64,000 nucleotides of DNA. Source: Macrostomum hystrix (lineage: Eukaryota; Platyhelminthes; Macrostomidae). The stretch spans positions 16,822,001-16,886,000 of the forward strand of contig CATNEN010000038.1 of the NCBI GenBank assembly GCA_950097015.1, written 5' to 3'. This document shows, in pieces, positions 47,701 through 57,860 of the stretch; the first letter of the stretch is position 1, and every line of letters begins with the position of its first letter. Both the position numbers and the translations under genes were made by a program. The notes under the pieces are model-generated. The model did no database searches, was not told the DNA's origin, and saw only the letters and a program-made list of their open reading frames with translations.

Positions 47701-49303
47701 AAGGCGTCGACAACGCCTGCCTAGCAACAGTAGAGCTGCGATTCAAATCCGACTTGTCGAGTCGGTTTTTGCGTCGACTCGGCGGCCCTCTGCGATTGGA
47801 CACGGCCGCCGCTTTGCTGGCCTGCGATTGGCAGACTGTGCTAGCTGCTCACACAGAGTCTGTAGATAGCTGTGAGTGCCCGCTAATATATATTGTCCCG
47901 ATCATTTGGTAAAGCAATCCCGTAACTCATGATCCATTCAATCCATGAGTCAAATTCCTCAATCTACTCGTACTTTACTTGGAATTCCCCAATCTATACT
48001 GTGCTAAGAATCCCAATTCCTAAGTCAATACTGAGCTGGGAATTCCTTTTCTCCAATCTATACTGAGCTAGAAATCCCTATTCCTAAATCTATACTGAGC
48101 TGGGAATATCGTTTCCTAAATCTATTAATGAGCTAGGAATCCATTTTCCCCAGTCTATACTGATCTGGGAATCCCTTTTCCCCAATCTATACTGAGCTGG
48201 GAATCCCATTTCCTAAAGCTATACTGAGCTGGGAATCCCTATTCTCCAATCTATACTGAGCTGGGAATCCCATTTCCTAAAGCTATACTGAGCTGGGAAT
48301 CCCTATTCCCTAATCTATACTGAGCTGGGAATCCCTATTCCCTAATCTATACTGAGCTGGGAATCCCTATTCCCTAATCTATACTGAGCTGGGAATCCCT
48401 ATTCCCTAATCTATACTGAGCTGGGAATCCCTATTCCCTAATCTATACTGAGCTGGGAATCCCTATTCCCTAATCTATACTGAGCTGGGAATCCCTATTC
48501 CCTAATCTATACTGAGCTGGGAATCCCTATTCCCTAATCTATACTGAGCTGGGAATCCCTATTCCCTAATCTCTGATCTATTTGTGTTCCCTTATTTGAT
48601 TGTTTTAGCTGCTCTACTGCAACTATCAGCTTGCCTAGATAGAATCCAGAGCACACGACGACTTAAACAGGATTCTTTAAACCAAAAGCAGCAGCAGCAG
48701 CAGCAGCTTAGGGAGCGACTATTCAACAGAGGCCAAGTATCTGACAGACGATCCCTAATGCAGGGGGTGGCCGTAGGCAGCGCTGATTGGATCACAGCGC
48801 CAGCCAGTTTGGCCGGCTGTCGTATCGAATGGCCCGATCCGGTTGATGATCAACTGACACTTCGATACCTGCTGCCTGAACAGTGCGGCCTGCTGTCTGA
48901 ATTGCTCGCCAAAGCCGCTCAGATTCAGCAGCGACGCCCGGACTCGGTATCGGGCATCGTTGAAGCCAATTCTGCGGCGATTGACTCGCTAGCTAGTGGA
49001 TTGCTGTCCGCCTGTGACTCTGCCGCGATGGCCTTGTCGCATGTCGGCGTGGGTGCCGTTGACTGTCTGTCAATCGGAGTGGAGCCAGTTGCTGAACTGC
49101 TTAGCCGCGGAGACACAGGCAGCGGCGGGTCCATTGGCGACTGGATCAACGAGCTGACAGCAGCGCTGGAGACAGCTAGAACTGCCGGAGTCGATGTGGT
49201 CGGCTGCGGCAATGAGAAGCGTCAGCAGTTACTAGCACAAGAGCTGCTGCGAGCTGTTGAGCTGATGACTGAGTCTGTCACAGTCGGCCCCAGTGGCGAG
49301 TGA
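44762..49303 (+). CDS. Unrecognised conserved-style protein, five exons, 497 residues
   Basis: The exons are 44762-44821, 46242-46373, 46716-46915, 47465-47871 and 48609-49303 (TGA), phases 0-0-2-1, totalling 498 codons. The first three give a short N-terminus MEETDSAEKVMKNALLAEIQ, a helical segment (DIQEAEKILNKKLSLLSLIA) likely coiled-coil, then FHQYWLVCASLNLS. Exon 4 encodes a Ser/Gln/Trp-containing domain with WWHSDDLTIADS and LATVELRFKSDLSSRF. Exon 5 has a polyglutamine run, WPDPVDDQLTLRYLLPEQC and a Ser/Ala-rich helical C-terminus. No signal peptide, membrane segment or known catalytic motif is visible. I do not recognise the family. Support comes from consistent phases, good donors and acceptors, and coding composition. 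Introns carry 58-bp and 32-bp arrays, a SINE of each family and an (ATA/ATT)n run. Confidence 0.72.
45190..46040. repeat. 58-bp minisatellite in intron 1 of the unrecognised gene
   Basis: About 14.5 units containing CATCGCGTGATGGTTGACCT, TGACGCATGAACAGTTAAAC and AAATCCTACAGTATCAAG. Variants (ATTGCG, GATGTTTG, GACTCATG) are shared in an ordered way. CATCGCGTGATG is a near-palindrome. AATCCTACAG on the sense strand resembles a 3' splice site. Confidence 0.96.
46455..46645 (-). mobile_element. SINE family B copy (reverse), intron 2 of the unrecognised gene
   Basis: GACCAGATGTGCAGCAGACA, CACCCACCCTCAATTAACCC and the reversed B box AGAATCGAACCCCCGACATT match the family B order. It covers over half of the 342-bp intron 46374-46715. 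Confidence 0.8.
47000..47366 (-). mobile_element. SINE family A, full length (reverse) with (ATA/ATT)n tail
   Basis: A run of ATA/ATT repeats (47003-47055) precedes GGCAATGGCACATCATTTGG. The body follows in reverse order to the head with GGAATCGAGCTCAGGGACC and ACCGCTCTTCCACTGACCCCC. The microsatellite is the element's own 3' tail, as in other copies. Confidence 0.9.
47965..48572. repeat. 32-bp minisatellite in intron 4 of the unrecognised gene
   Basis: Units contain TGAGCTGGGAATCCCTATTC then CCTAATCTATAC. The right half is almost homogeneous (at least eight near-identical units). The left part (47990-48300) is diverged. It runs to within about 40 bases of the acceptor at 48608. Confidence 0.95.
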
Positions 49304-49364
49304 CCTCGGAATTGATTTTTGTGCTGTTCCTATCTACCCGTCATTCGGTAGGACACCCTGTCTA

Positions 49365-49572
49365 CTCCACTTCTTCATTAGCATACCCTGTCTACTCCAC
49401 TTCTTCATTAGCATATCCTGTCTACTCAACTTCTTCATTAACTTATCCTGTCTGCTCCACTTCAGTAGCATATCCTGTCTACTCCACTTCTTCATTAGCA
49501 TATCCTGTCTACTCAACTTCTTCATTAGCATATCCTGTCTACTCAACTTCTTCATTAGCATATCCTGTTGTC
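49365..49572. repeat. 30-bp minisatellite in the 3' flank of the unrecognised gene
   Basis: Seven units containing TCCTGTCTACTCAACTTCTT then CATTAGCATA. It lies 60 bases past the stop and may be transcribed in the 3' UTR. Ten-residue repeat frames in several phases are artefacts. Confidence 0.94.
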
Positions 49573-49849
49573 GGAAATGCTTCCTCCAGAACTCCTTCTC
49601 GTCGTTTCCTTCGACTCTCCTCTTTTCTCTCCTGCTCACCGATTAGTTAATCAGTACGTTTCACTGCACTTTAATTGTTTCGCCTTCTATCGTCCTTTTA
49701 GCCCATAGACTACGCACCCTGCCCGCCCCTTTGTTAACTCAATCGTTGTCTATGTTTTAAGTCCTTGCTCGGTACAGTTCCCCTTTAGTTGCTTCTAGTA
49801 CGCACTAAGCCCACTAGTTCTTCGGACCAAATGCTTTCACTTTCTTAAC

Positions 49850-49985
49850 GTTAGCTGGGTGAGATGAATCAATGCAGAGTAGTGTCTTGCTAAAGCACAC
49901 AAATTGTTCCAGTGGGTCCGGAATCGAACCTCCGACCTTTAAGTCCGACGCTCTAAGGACATGGCTTTAAACGTCCTCTACCCCC
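49850..49985 (-). mobile_element. SINE family B head (reverse)
   Basis: GTGTCTTGCTAAAGCACACA, GTCCGGAATCGAACCTCCGACC and AGTCCGACGCTCTAAGGACA are the reversed B and A box region. The body is missing. It resembles the reverse fragment in the PKC intron. Confidence 0.65.
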
Positions 49986-50625
49986 TCTCCTTCATTAAGT
50001 TGTCGTGTATCTACTGATACTGAGTCAAATGCAGTGCTATTTTAATACCAGCTTTGGATCGCATTTGCTCTTTTTTATTCAATTGCTGGAAAATTTCCAC
50101 GATATATGATGGCATTTTCAATGAATTCCAGCTTTTTTGTCATGCGGAGCTATCTTAGTGCACGTTTTATGTAAATAAAAACAGTTTATAATAAATTAAA
50201 TTATATATATTCAGTGCTGACTGCAGTTTTAATTTTCGCTTTTAGGCCATGCAGAAAAAAACATTGAGAGTCAGAGTTTAAAGATACCTTCATTTTTCAG
50301 CTTTCGCTGTTAAAAGGTTAATATCAATATTTACCGGACACAGACAACACAATCAATATACTTTCATTTACATTAAAATAGTAGTTCACAGGTGCAAGCG
50401 AACAGGTAAATTCAGCTGCGTCATTTGCTTCAACTGCTTGACTAATTATCGGCTAATTAGTTCACGGTAAAACAACAGCAAAAGACAATAAAACTATATA
50501 AAAGTACTATTCAATATTCCGTTAATATATACCATTCCTATTGCAGATTTTGTTGAACTAGAGACAGGTTTCTTCTTATTAAAATGTGAAAATTCAAGCA
50601 ATCAATGGAAAAAATCGTATTGCAA
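49986..50625. other. AT-rich intergenic DNA
   Basis: No gene or known repeat found between the family B fragment and the 21-bp array. Confidence 0.4.
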
Positions 50626-50632
50626 AACAAAA

Positions 50633-51237
50633 TTCAGGTGTCTGGGGTTTCTGGTCAGGTGTCTGGGGTTTCTGGTCAGGTGTCTGGGGTTTCTGGTCAG
50701 GTGTCTGGGGTTTCTGGTCAGTTGTCCGGGGTTTCTGGTCAGGTGTCTGGGGTTTCTGGTCAGGTGTCTGGAGTTTCTGGTCAGGTGTCTGGGGTTTCTG
50801 GTCAGGTGTCTGGGGTTTCTGGTCAGGTGTCTGGAGTTTCTGGTCAGGTGTCTGGGGTTTCTGGTCAGGTGTCTGGAGTTTCTGGTCAGGTGTCTGGGGT
50901 TTCTGGTCAGGTGTCTGGGGTTTCTGGTCAGGTGTCTGGGGTTTCTGGTCAGGTGTCTGGAGTTTCTGGTCAGGTGTCTGGGGTTTCTGGTCAGGTGTCT
51001 GGGGTTTCTGGTCAGGTGTCTGGGGTTTCTGGTCAGGTGTCTGGAGTTTCTGGTCAGGTGTCTGGGGTTTCTGGTCAGGTGTCTGGGGTTTCTGGTCAGG
51101 TGTCTGGGGTTTCTGGTCAGGTGTCTGGGGTTTCTGGTCAGGTGTCTGGGGTTTCTGGTCAGGTGTCTGGGGTTTCTGGTCAGGTGTCTGGGGTTTTTTG
51201 TCAGGTGTCTGGGGTTTCTGGTCAGGTGTTAAAGTTC
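50633..51237. repeat. 21-bp minisatellite between the unrecognised gene and GPS2
   Basis: About 28 units of CAGGTGTCTGGGGTTTCTGG plus T, with rare GGAGTTTC variants. The 21-bp period gives two long open frames (229 and 212 residues) with seven-residue repeats (VSGVSGQ and GFWSGVW). Both are artefacts of the unit length. Each unit contains TTTCTGGTCAG|GTGTCT, an adjacent acceptor-like and donor-like motif. Confidence 0.96.
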
Positions 51238-51439
51238 ATGTAAACTTAAAATTTGTAAACTTTAGGCTAATTTAACACATGGATTTGCACTAGTTAACAT
51301 TAGTTAGCATTTTTTAACTGGTTGAAGTGTCCAGCCATTGTTGCCATATTTAGTTTCATTTAGAGAGTCTTGGTGAATAGTTTAATTGATGGTCGATACC
51401 TATAAAGCGGCTTTAAAATTCTAATTACAATAGAGATAT

Positions 51440-54170
51440 TCACATAAATCTTCGCTGAGGTGGCTGCTGCTGCTGCTGCTGCGGCTGTCCCGCCGTATTG
51501 AACAGGCTAGACAGATTGGCCCCTGGATAGGCTCTGGCGGCGGCGTACGCGGCAGCGGCGGCTGCAGCTGCGGCTTCTGACGGAGCCAACTGTTGCTGCT
51601 GCTGCTGTTGCTGTACAAAAGCTGATCCTTGCGGTGGTTGAGGTGGAAATTGCTGCAACAGCTGCATCTGCTGAGCTGATTGGCCGGTAGTGATTGAGCC
51701 GCGATAGGACGCTAGCGGAGGCTGGACCGGGGAGACTTTGATGCCTGTCTGCGCGTGGCTCTGCTGGGCTTGTTGAGCGAACAGCAACTGGCCGTGGAAC
51801 GGATTCAGGCCCAGACTGGTCACAGTCACCGGCGGCGGAGGCAACGGCTGCGGAGGCACAGATGGCGGCATTTTGGGGGGCGGCGGTGGCAACTTGCCTG
51901 CTACGGAGACCCGGTACTGCTGCTGCTGCTGCTGCTGCGACAGATGAGATGATGCCGACACAACCTGGAAGAAATTTAGTGCAAAGGTGGATAAAAACAT
52001 TTACTAATTGGCAGGCTACTCATTGTAACAGATAAACGCTATTTGTCTCAGATTAGCTACTACTACTGGTCATGCTACCAGTCTAACAGGTAGGCTACCA
52101 GGCTACAGTGAGAGTGTACACTGCCTGACAATGAGAAAGTCAGGGCAGATGTACACACCTGTGTCAGCGTGTGCTCAGGAATCAGTCTAATATAAAGGCC
52201 AACTATTTTGCAGGTAAACTAGTGTCCAACAGACACGCAATCTCACCTGGCACATGGGACTAGAGTGAGCCGAGGCCACAGAAGAAGGACTCGGCGAACG
52301 TCGCCTTTTTAGCGATACCAGCTGCTGCTGCTGCTGCTGCTGCATCTGTTGTGGCGGAGGCAGCGGCGGCGGCTGCTGAACAGCTCCGCTGGTGCCTGCC
52401 TGAGCTACGTAGCCGAGCGCGCGAAGCTGAGGGGCCGGAAGGCCAGCCGAGATGGCGCCGTACTGGGGAAACTGCTGCGACAGCTGCAGCAGCTGCGTCT
52501 GGGCCTCCTTCTGGCGCTCCTTCTGATTTGATTCCTCGGCTGACACCTCCTACAGGGAGAATGATTGTTAGACAGAGAGCGGCAATGGTTTAACAATGTG
52601 TTACACTGAGAGACTGACTGTTCGGCAATAATTTTCTGTTAGACAAGGTGTCGGGTCTGTTAGACAGGGTGTAGGATCTGTTAGACAGGGTGTAGGATCT
52701 GTTAGACAAGGTGTCGGATCTGTTAGACAGGGTGTAGGATCTGTTAGACAGGGTGTAGGATCTGTTAGACAGGGTGTAGGATCTGTTAGACAGGGTGTAG
52801 GATCTGTTAGACAAGGTGTCGGATCTGTTAGACAGGGTGTAGGATCTGTTAGACAGGGTGTAGGATCTGTTAGACAGGGTGTAGGATCTGTTAGACAGGG
52901 TGTCGGATCTGTTTAGACAGGGTGTCGGATCTGTTAGACAAGATGTAGGATGGATTAGACAGGGTGTAGGATCTGTTAGACAGGGTGTAGGATCTGTTAG
53001 ACAGGGTGTAGGATCTGTTAGATAGGGTGTAGGATCTGTTAGACAGGGTGTAGGATCTGTTAGACAAGATGTAGGATGGATTAGACAGGGTGTAGGATCT
53101 GTTAGACAGGGTGTAGGATCTGTTAGACAGGGTGTCGGATCTGTTAGACAGGGTGTAGGATCTGTTAGACAGGGTGTAGGATCTGTTAGACAGGGTGTCG
53201 GATCTGTTAGACAGGGTGTCGGATCTGTTAGACAGGGTGTAGGATCTGTTAGACAGGGTGTAGGATCTGTTAGACAGGGTGTCGGATCTGTTAGACAGGG
53301 TGTAGGATCTGTTAGACAGGGTGTAGGATCTGTTAGACAGGGTGTAGGATCTGTTAGACAGGGTGTCGGATCTGTTAGACAGGGTGTCGGATCTGTTAGA
53401 CAGGGTGTAGGATCTGTTAGACAGGGTGTAGGATCTGTTAGACAGGGTGTAGGATCTGTTAGACAGGGTGTCGGATCTGTTAGACAGGGTGTAGGATCTG
53501 TTAGACAGGGTGTAGGATCTGTTAGACAGGGTGTAGGATCTGTTAGACAGGGTGTCGGATCTGTTAGACAGGGTGTAGGATCTGTTAGACAGGGTGTAGG
53601 ATCTGTTAGACAGGGTGTAGGATCTGTTAGACAGGGTGTCGGATCTGTTAGACAGGGTGTCGGATCTGTTAGACAGGGTGTAGGATCTGTTAGACAGGGT
53701 GTCGGATCTGTTAGACAGGGTGTAGGATCTGTTAGACAGGGTGTAGGATCTGTTAGACAGGGTGTAGGATCTGTTAGACAGGGTGTAGGATCTGTTAGAA
53801 AGGGTATGGAATTGGTTAGATAGTGTGTCAAATCTGCTAGAGAGGATGTCAGCAAGAAAATGTAACTTAATTAACTTAAGAATTATAAGCATATTTTTGC
53901 TAAGCAACTCGCCTTGAACCTGCTAAAAAGTTTTGTTTTCTCCTTGCGCAATTCCTCCAATTTCTTCTCCAGTCGTTTGACCTCTTCTTCTGTCTTCTGC
54001 AGGCTCAGAGCAGTCTGTCTGCGCATCTCCTCGCGCTCTGCTCTCAGTCGCTGATTTGTGGCGTCCAAAGCGCGCATATCGGCCTCCTTCTGACGCTGCC
54101 TAAGAATGTGCCGCTTCAGTGACTGGTACATTGTTTGCGTCATCTTCGGCCGCTCGTGCATCACCGGCAT
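51440..54170 (-). CDS. GPS2: G protein pathway suppressor 2, NCoR/SMRT-HDAC3 corepressor subunit
   Basis: The minus-strand exons are 54170-53913, 52549-52247 and 51964-51440 (TGA), phase 0 throughout, 362 codons (361 residues; human GPS2 is 327). GPS2 is a nuclear corepressor subunit that binds NCoR/SMRT and TBL1 through its N-terminal coiled coil. Residues 1-86 read MPVMHERPKMTQTMYQSLKR followed by a long Glu/Arg/Lys-rich coiled coil ending LEELRKEKTKLFSRFK, which matches the human N-terminus in order. Exon 2 has a charged helix (EESNQKERQKEAQ) and KRRRSPSPSS. Exon 3 is Pro/Gln-rich and ends PQRRFM, like the human PRFYHK end. The start at 54170 gives the family's MP-x-x-x-ERPK opening. Intron 1 uses a GC donor (AAG|GCGAGT) and contains a long 21-bp array. 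Intron 2 holds a SINE fragment. Confidence 0.87.
52102..52190 (+). mobile_element. SINE family A mid-fragment in GPS2 intron 2
   Basis: AGTGAGAGTGTACACTGCCT, then GAAAGTCAGGGCAGATGTAC and CAGCGTGTGCTCAGGAATCA are the central family A segment. Head and tail are missing. Confidence 0.75.
52625..53835. repeat. 21-bp minisatellite in the GC-AG intron of GPS2
   Basis: About 57 units of CTGTTAGACAGGGTGTAGGA plus T, with a two-state polymorphism (GTAGG or GTCGG) arranged in recurring patterns. On the GPS2 sense strand each unit reads ACCCTGTCTAACAG, resembling branch point plus acceptor. The core is shared with the 20-bp array in PDCL intron 2. The 421- and 338-residue repeat frames here are artefacts. 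Confidence 0.97.
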
Positions 54171-54659
54171 GGCTGATGTGCTATTGGCTGGAGTTATAGT
54201 CAAGATATTCTTTACATGCAACCTGTTGAAGCCTTCAATTGTCTGACATTTTAAAATTTACTATAATTTGATACCCATGCAAGAATTAAAGCTACTAGCT
54301 TATAATTCTATTTTTCGAATGACTGCATGATGCACAAATACAAATTGATACTTTATTTATGCTTGTTTACACTTCCTAAATTTTACATCAACCATTTTGT
54401 TATATAATCAATAAGAAAACTCTGAATATTGCAATCAAGTATTTTTAATAATTATAATAAAAACAAAAAATAATCAAATTGTGGCAGTGCTTTTAGTTTA
54501 CATTTACTGCAATAAATGTTGCCTTTTTAGCTATTGTAACATTATTCCACAAAAAAGACAAGCATTGTGTAACTAAGTCGCTAAAGCAAGAAGCAGAAGG
54601 GAATGCAAGAAGGTGAATATATTTGCGAGGGGCTGGGCCTCACGCACTTGTTAAGTGGG

Positions 54660-54968
54660 GTACAGAACAGTCTATGGCTGCTTAAGCAGCGGCATCAGTC
54701 AGAACAGTCTATGGATGCTTAAAGCAGCGGCATCAGTCAGAACAGTCTATGGCTGCTTAAGCAGCAGCATCAGTCAGAACAGTCTATGGCTGCTTAAAGC
54801 AGCGGCATCAGTCAGAACAGTCTATGGCTGCTTAAAGCAGCGGCATCAGTCAGAACAGTCTATGGCTGCTTAAAGCAGCGGCATCAGTCAGAACAGTCTA
54901 TGGCTGCTTAAGCAGCGGCATCAGTCAGAACAGTCTATGGATGCTTAAAGCAGAGGCATCGGTCAACT
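54660..54968. repeat. 38-bp minisatellite with internal hairpin, upstream of GPS2
   Basis: Eight units containing AGAACAGTCTATGGCTGCTT then AAAGCAGCGGCATCAGTC. Each unit holds the inverted repeat GCTGCTTAAAGCAGC (one fewer A in some). It lies about 0.5 kb upstream of the GPS2 start. Confidence 0.95.
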
Positions 54969-55750
54969 AACAACAAAGATAGTTAAAGTACGAGTACAAC
55001 ACATTGTTTTAACATTTTTTCTTTAATACAGCCTTAAAAGGCCCAAGTAACCTAATTATGCTAGCATTAGCTAGCTTAAAAACAGTTTTAATTAAATTCT
55101 AACTTTGAGACTGAGGGCAATATAATAAACCTAATTGTAGTAGATGTCAAACTATTCTATAATAAGATAGTTCTAATTTTGGTAAAAAATATCTTGCATT
55201 GATAGTCTTTTTATATACTACAAGTTTGTCTCAAACTCTGTTATATGAATATATTATAGTTAGCTGTTACAACACTAATATGATGTCAAGAAGGCATAAG
55301 CCTTTTATAGACATATATATTATAATTTAAGAGATAGCTAGGCTTTATATAAGGATTTAAGCAATAGTGACTAAAAATATGATACAAAAATGGGCTATAG
55401 TAGTGATTATGATGCCAGATGATCTTGAGCTAGATCTGATGATTAAAGAGTGAACAATCTAGTCATAATTTATAAATAACAAGTAAATAGGGGCCCAAGA
55501 CTATTAGGCTCCAACCTGACAAGCTGGAGCTATATTCAGAAAATATATGCCAGATATATAATCTCAAAAGATATCTCCTTGCTACAGGGCCATATTAGGG
55601 CAATACAGAAAATATCTCAATCATACATATTCAAAAATTTTAGGTGCAAAAATAACTTTAATCTTAGGGCCAACTGCATAGAGATCAAGAACATAAATAT
55701 ACAATATCATTATTGTAGGCATATTATATATATTATATACATTATTGAAC
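54969..55750. other. AT-rich intergenic DNA
   Basis: No supported gene. Many short AT runs. The next element is the full-length SINE at 55752. Confidence 0.4.
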
Positions 55751-55751
55751 A

Positions 55752-56132
55752 GGGGGTCAGTGGAAGAGCAGTTAATGTGTTTGCCTCTTGCACCACCGTC
55801 TCTAAGTTCGATTCCATGGTGAGGCCACATTTGTTTGGGGTGCAGCCATGGAGAGAAGGCTTAGGGCTTGTCATGCGATTACTCCCTTGAGGGCCAACCT
55901 CCAAGGCACAGTGAAAGTGTACACTGCCTGACAATGAGAAAGTCAGGGCAGATGTACACACCTGTGTGAGCATATGCCTGCGTACGGTATCTGTGTGCGT
56001 GTGTGCTCAGGAGTCAGCGAAATGGGCAGAATTGCCTCCTAGCTGGCTCCAGTCCAGGTCTAGTGTCACTAAATGATGTGCCATTCCCCGCAGCCCTCCT
56101 GCAATTACTATCATTATTATTATTATTATTAT
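55752..56132 (+). mobile_element. SINE family A, full length
   Basis: Head GGGGTCAGTGGAAGAGCAG with B box AGTTCGATTCC. Body with CCTTGAGGGCCAACCTCC, GTACACTGCCTGACAATGAG, GTGTGCGTGTGTGCTCAGG. Tail CCCGCAGCCCTCCTGCAATTA and (ATT)n. About 380 bp, the most complete copy in the window. Confidence 0.93.
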
Positions 56133-56424
56133 CTTATTGAACACTATTTGAACAGATCTTAAATCCAGTTTTGTGTTAAGTCAAGTGCATTCTGATTTTG
56201 ACTAAAGCAACTTATCTCTAACTGCAGAGTTTTAATTTAGTATTTAAATCTTGCAACCTGACAAACTCAAAATGTAACAAGTAGCTTTTATGACATACAC
56301 TTTTTATTTATCATGGTAACATCACATTGTTTACATGTTCAGAACAATACAACTAGTGAGAGGTTTGTAGCCATGTAATGTTTATTTGTAATAGATGGAG
56401 AACTGGTAACAAGGGTTGGGGACC

Positions 56425-56872
56425 AGTGAATTTAGTGACAACTAATTTGGCAACAAGTCAGTTTGGCAACAACTAATTTGGTGACAAGTATAGACATATA
56501 GTTATTAAACTGAACTAAAAAGCACTTTCAAAAACTATGCCTGCTTGCTAAGATTAAAATAAATAAAATAAAATAAATTTGTGGGTTTATTTCCATTTTG
56601 CCGTACATGTAAATCTCTAATCTTTGTAATCTGTTGTACTTTCTTCATCATTCATGCTGTGCCAAGCTGATACATGGTACATAGATGGCACTTTTCATGT
56701 TGTGAATGCACCGTTTGCATAGCCGTAGGCCTACAGCATCCATGTCTTCATTAGTGTCTTCATTAAACAATTGATCAAAATAACTTCTTGCAGAACCCTA
56801 TTTGCTGTCGCCAAATTGACTGTTGCCAAACTGACTTGTCTCCAAATTGGTTGTAGCCAAATTGGACTGTCA
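56425..56872. mobile_element. Element with about 60-bp imperfect inverted arms
   Basis: The left arm (56425-56488) has ATTTGGCAACAAGTCAGTTT and GGCAACAACTAATTTGGTGAC. The right arm (56803-56872), inverted, has ACAAGTCAGTTTGGCAACAG and CAATTTGGCGACAG. The arms are built from iterated (A)TTTGGYRACAA motifs. There is no coding capacity between them, so it is a non-autonomous or foldback-type element. No target duplication was identified. Confidence 0.55.
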
Positions 56873-57860
56873 CAGAATTAAAGGAAGATGTAATCAAGCA
56901 GCGCGTTCCAATAGATTGCGATGATTGACAGGCTGGTGCATGCACATGAGCATAAGTCATATGCATACTGCCCAGCCCAATGCAGGTGATAGACAAAATG
57001 GGGTTGAGGTGGTCACCCTAGCCGCCACACTAGTCTATATCAAAATTTACTTTAGTTAAGCTTTAGGCCCTAGGGAATCAGAGTAATGCACATTGCACTG
57101 AAGCTACAAGAATGCTATGAAAATAATTGCAGATAGCTAGCTACAGCCTACAGAATTGCTATGTTAAAGTATGGGTTCCCCAACATACATTTTATATTTT
57201 TCTGATGGAAATATTTTGTCTTACGTTTTCAAGAGTTGAAATAATCACAAACTCTTGAGCCATTTGAGTTTATCTCAGACTCTGACACAAAACTCAGTTT
57301 CGAAAACATGCGGAAGTTTTGTTTTCAGGCAAAGGGCATAAATACATATAGAGTATACTATTTGAACTAAACATTTATTGCATTGTTAAAGGAACACATA
57401 ATCATACATAGATATTAATATTTTTAAAAGAAAGAAGCCTCCCCACAGCGGCAACAGCCCACAGGGCCACAATAGATAAAAAGAAAGTATTTTTTGCAAT
57501 TTTTCAATATTGATCTACATATTGAACGGAAAAACGTTCACATAATAGACGCGAAGGCTCTTTAAAGGGTCCATAATAAGTCATAATAAAGCCCTTCATT
57601 TGTATTTGTCTTTATCTATGATTGAAATATAAAATATAACGGAATTTGAAAAGGAACGTAAGAAAGAAAAACTGCTTAGTTCTAGGAAATAACAGTAAAA
57701 CAATTTTTTTACGTCTAAAGGCGGAGTAATACTTGTACAAAAAATGCTAGAACGTAGGAAAATATTATAAAAAAGCATATAAAAATATTTTTTTAATTCT
57801 GTTTTAACAAGAAACAAAAATTGCCTCAGCGTTATGTATGCACAAAATATTCTAAATTCT
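56873..57860. other. AT-rich intergenic DNA
   Basis: No supported gene or known repeat. Short open frames on the minus strand are AT-driven. Confidence 0.4.

Noticed and set aside
49293-49650. Frames with YSTSSLAYPV and LLHFFISISC repeats
   Set aside because: 30-bp array just past a stop codon.
50586-51275. Two overlapping frames of seven-residue repeats (229 and 212 residues)
   Set aside because: Both come from the same 21-bp array in different phases, with no conserved flanking sequence.
52590-53907. Minus-strand frames of 421 and 338 residues with TLSNRSY / LTDPTPC repeats
   Set aside because: Translation of the 21-bp array in the GPS2 intron in two frames; the flanking GPS2 exons splice around it.
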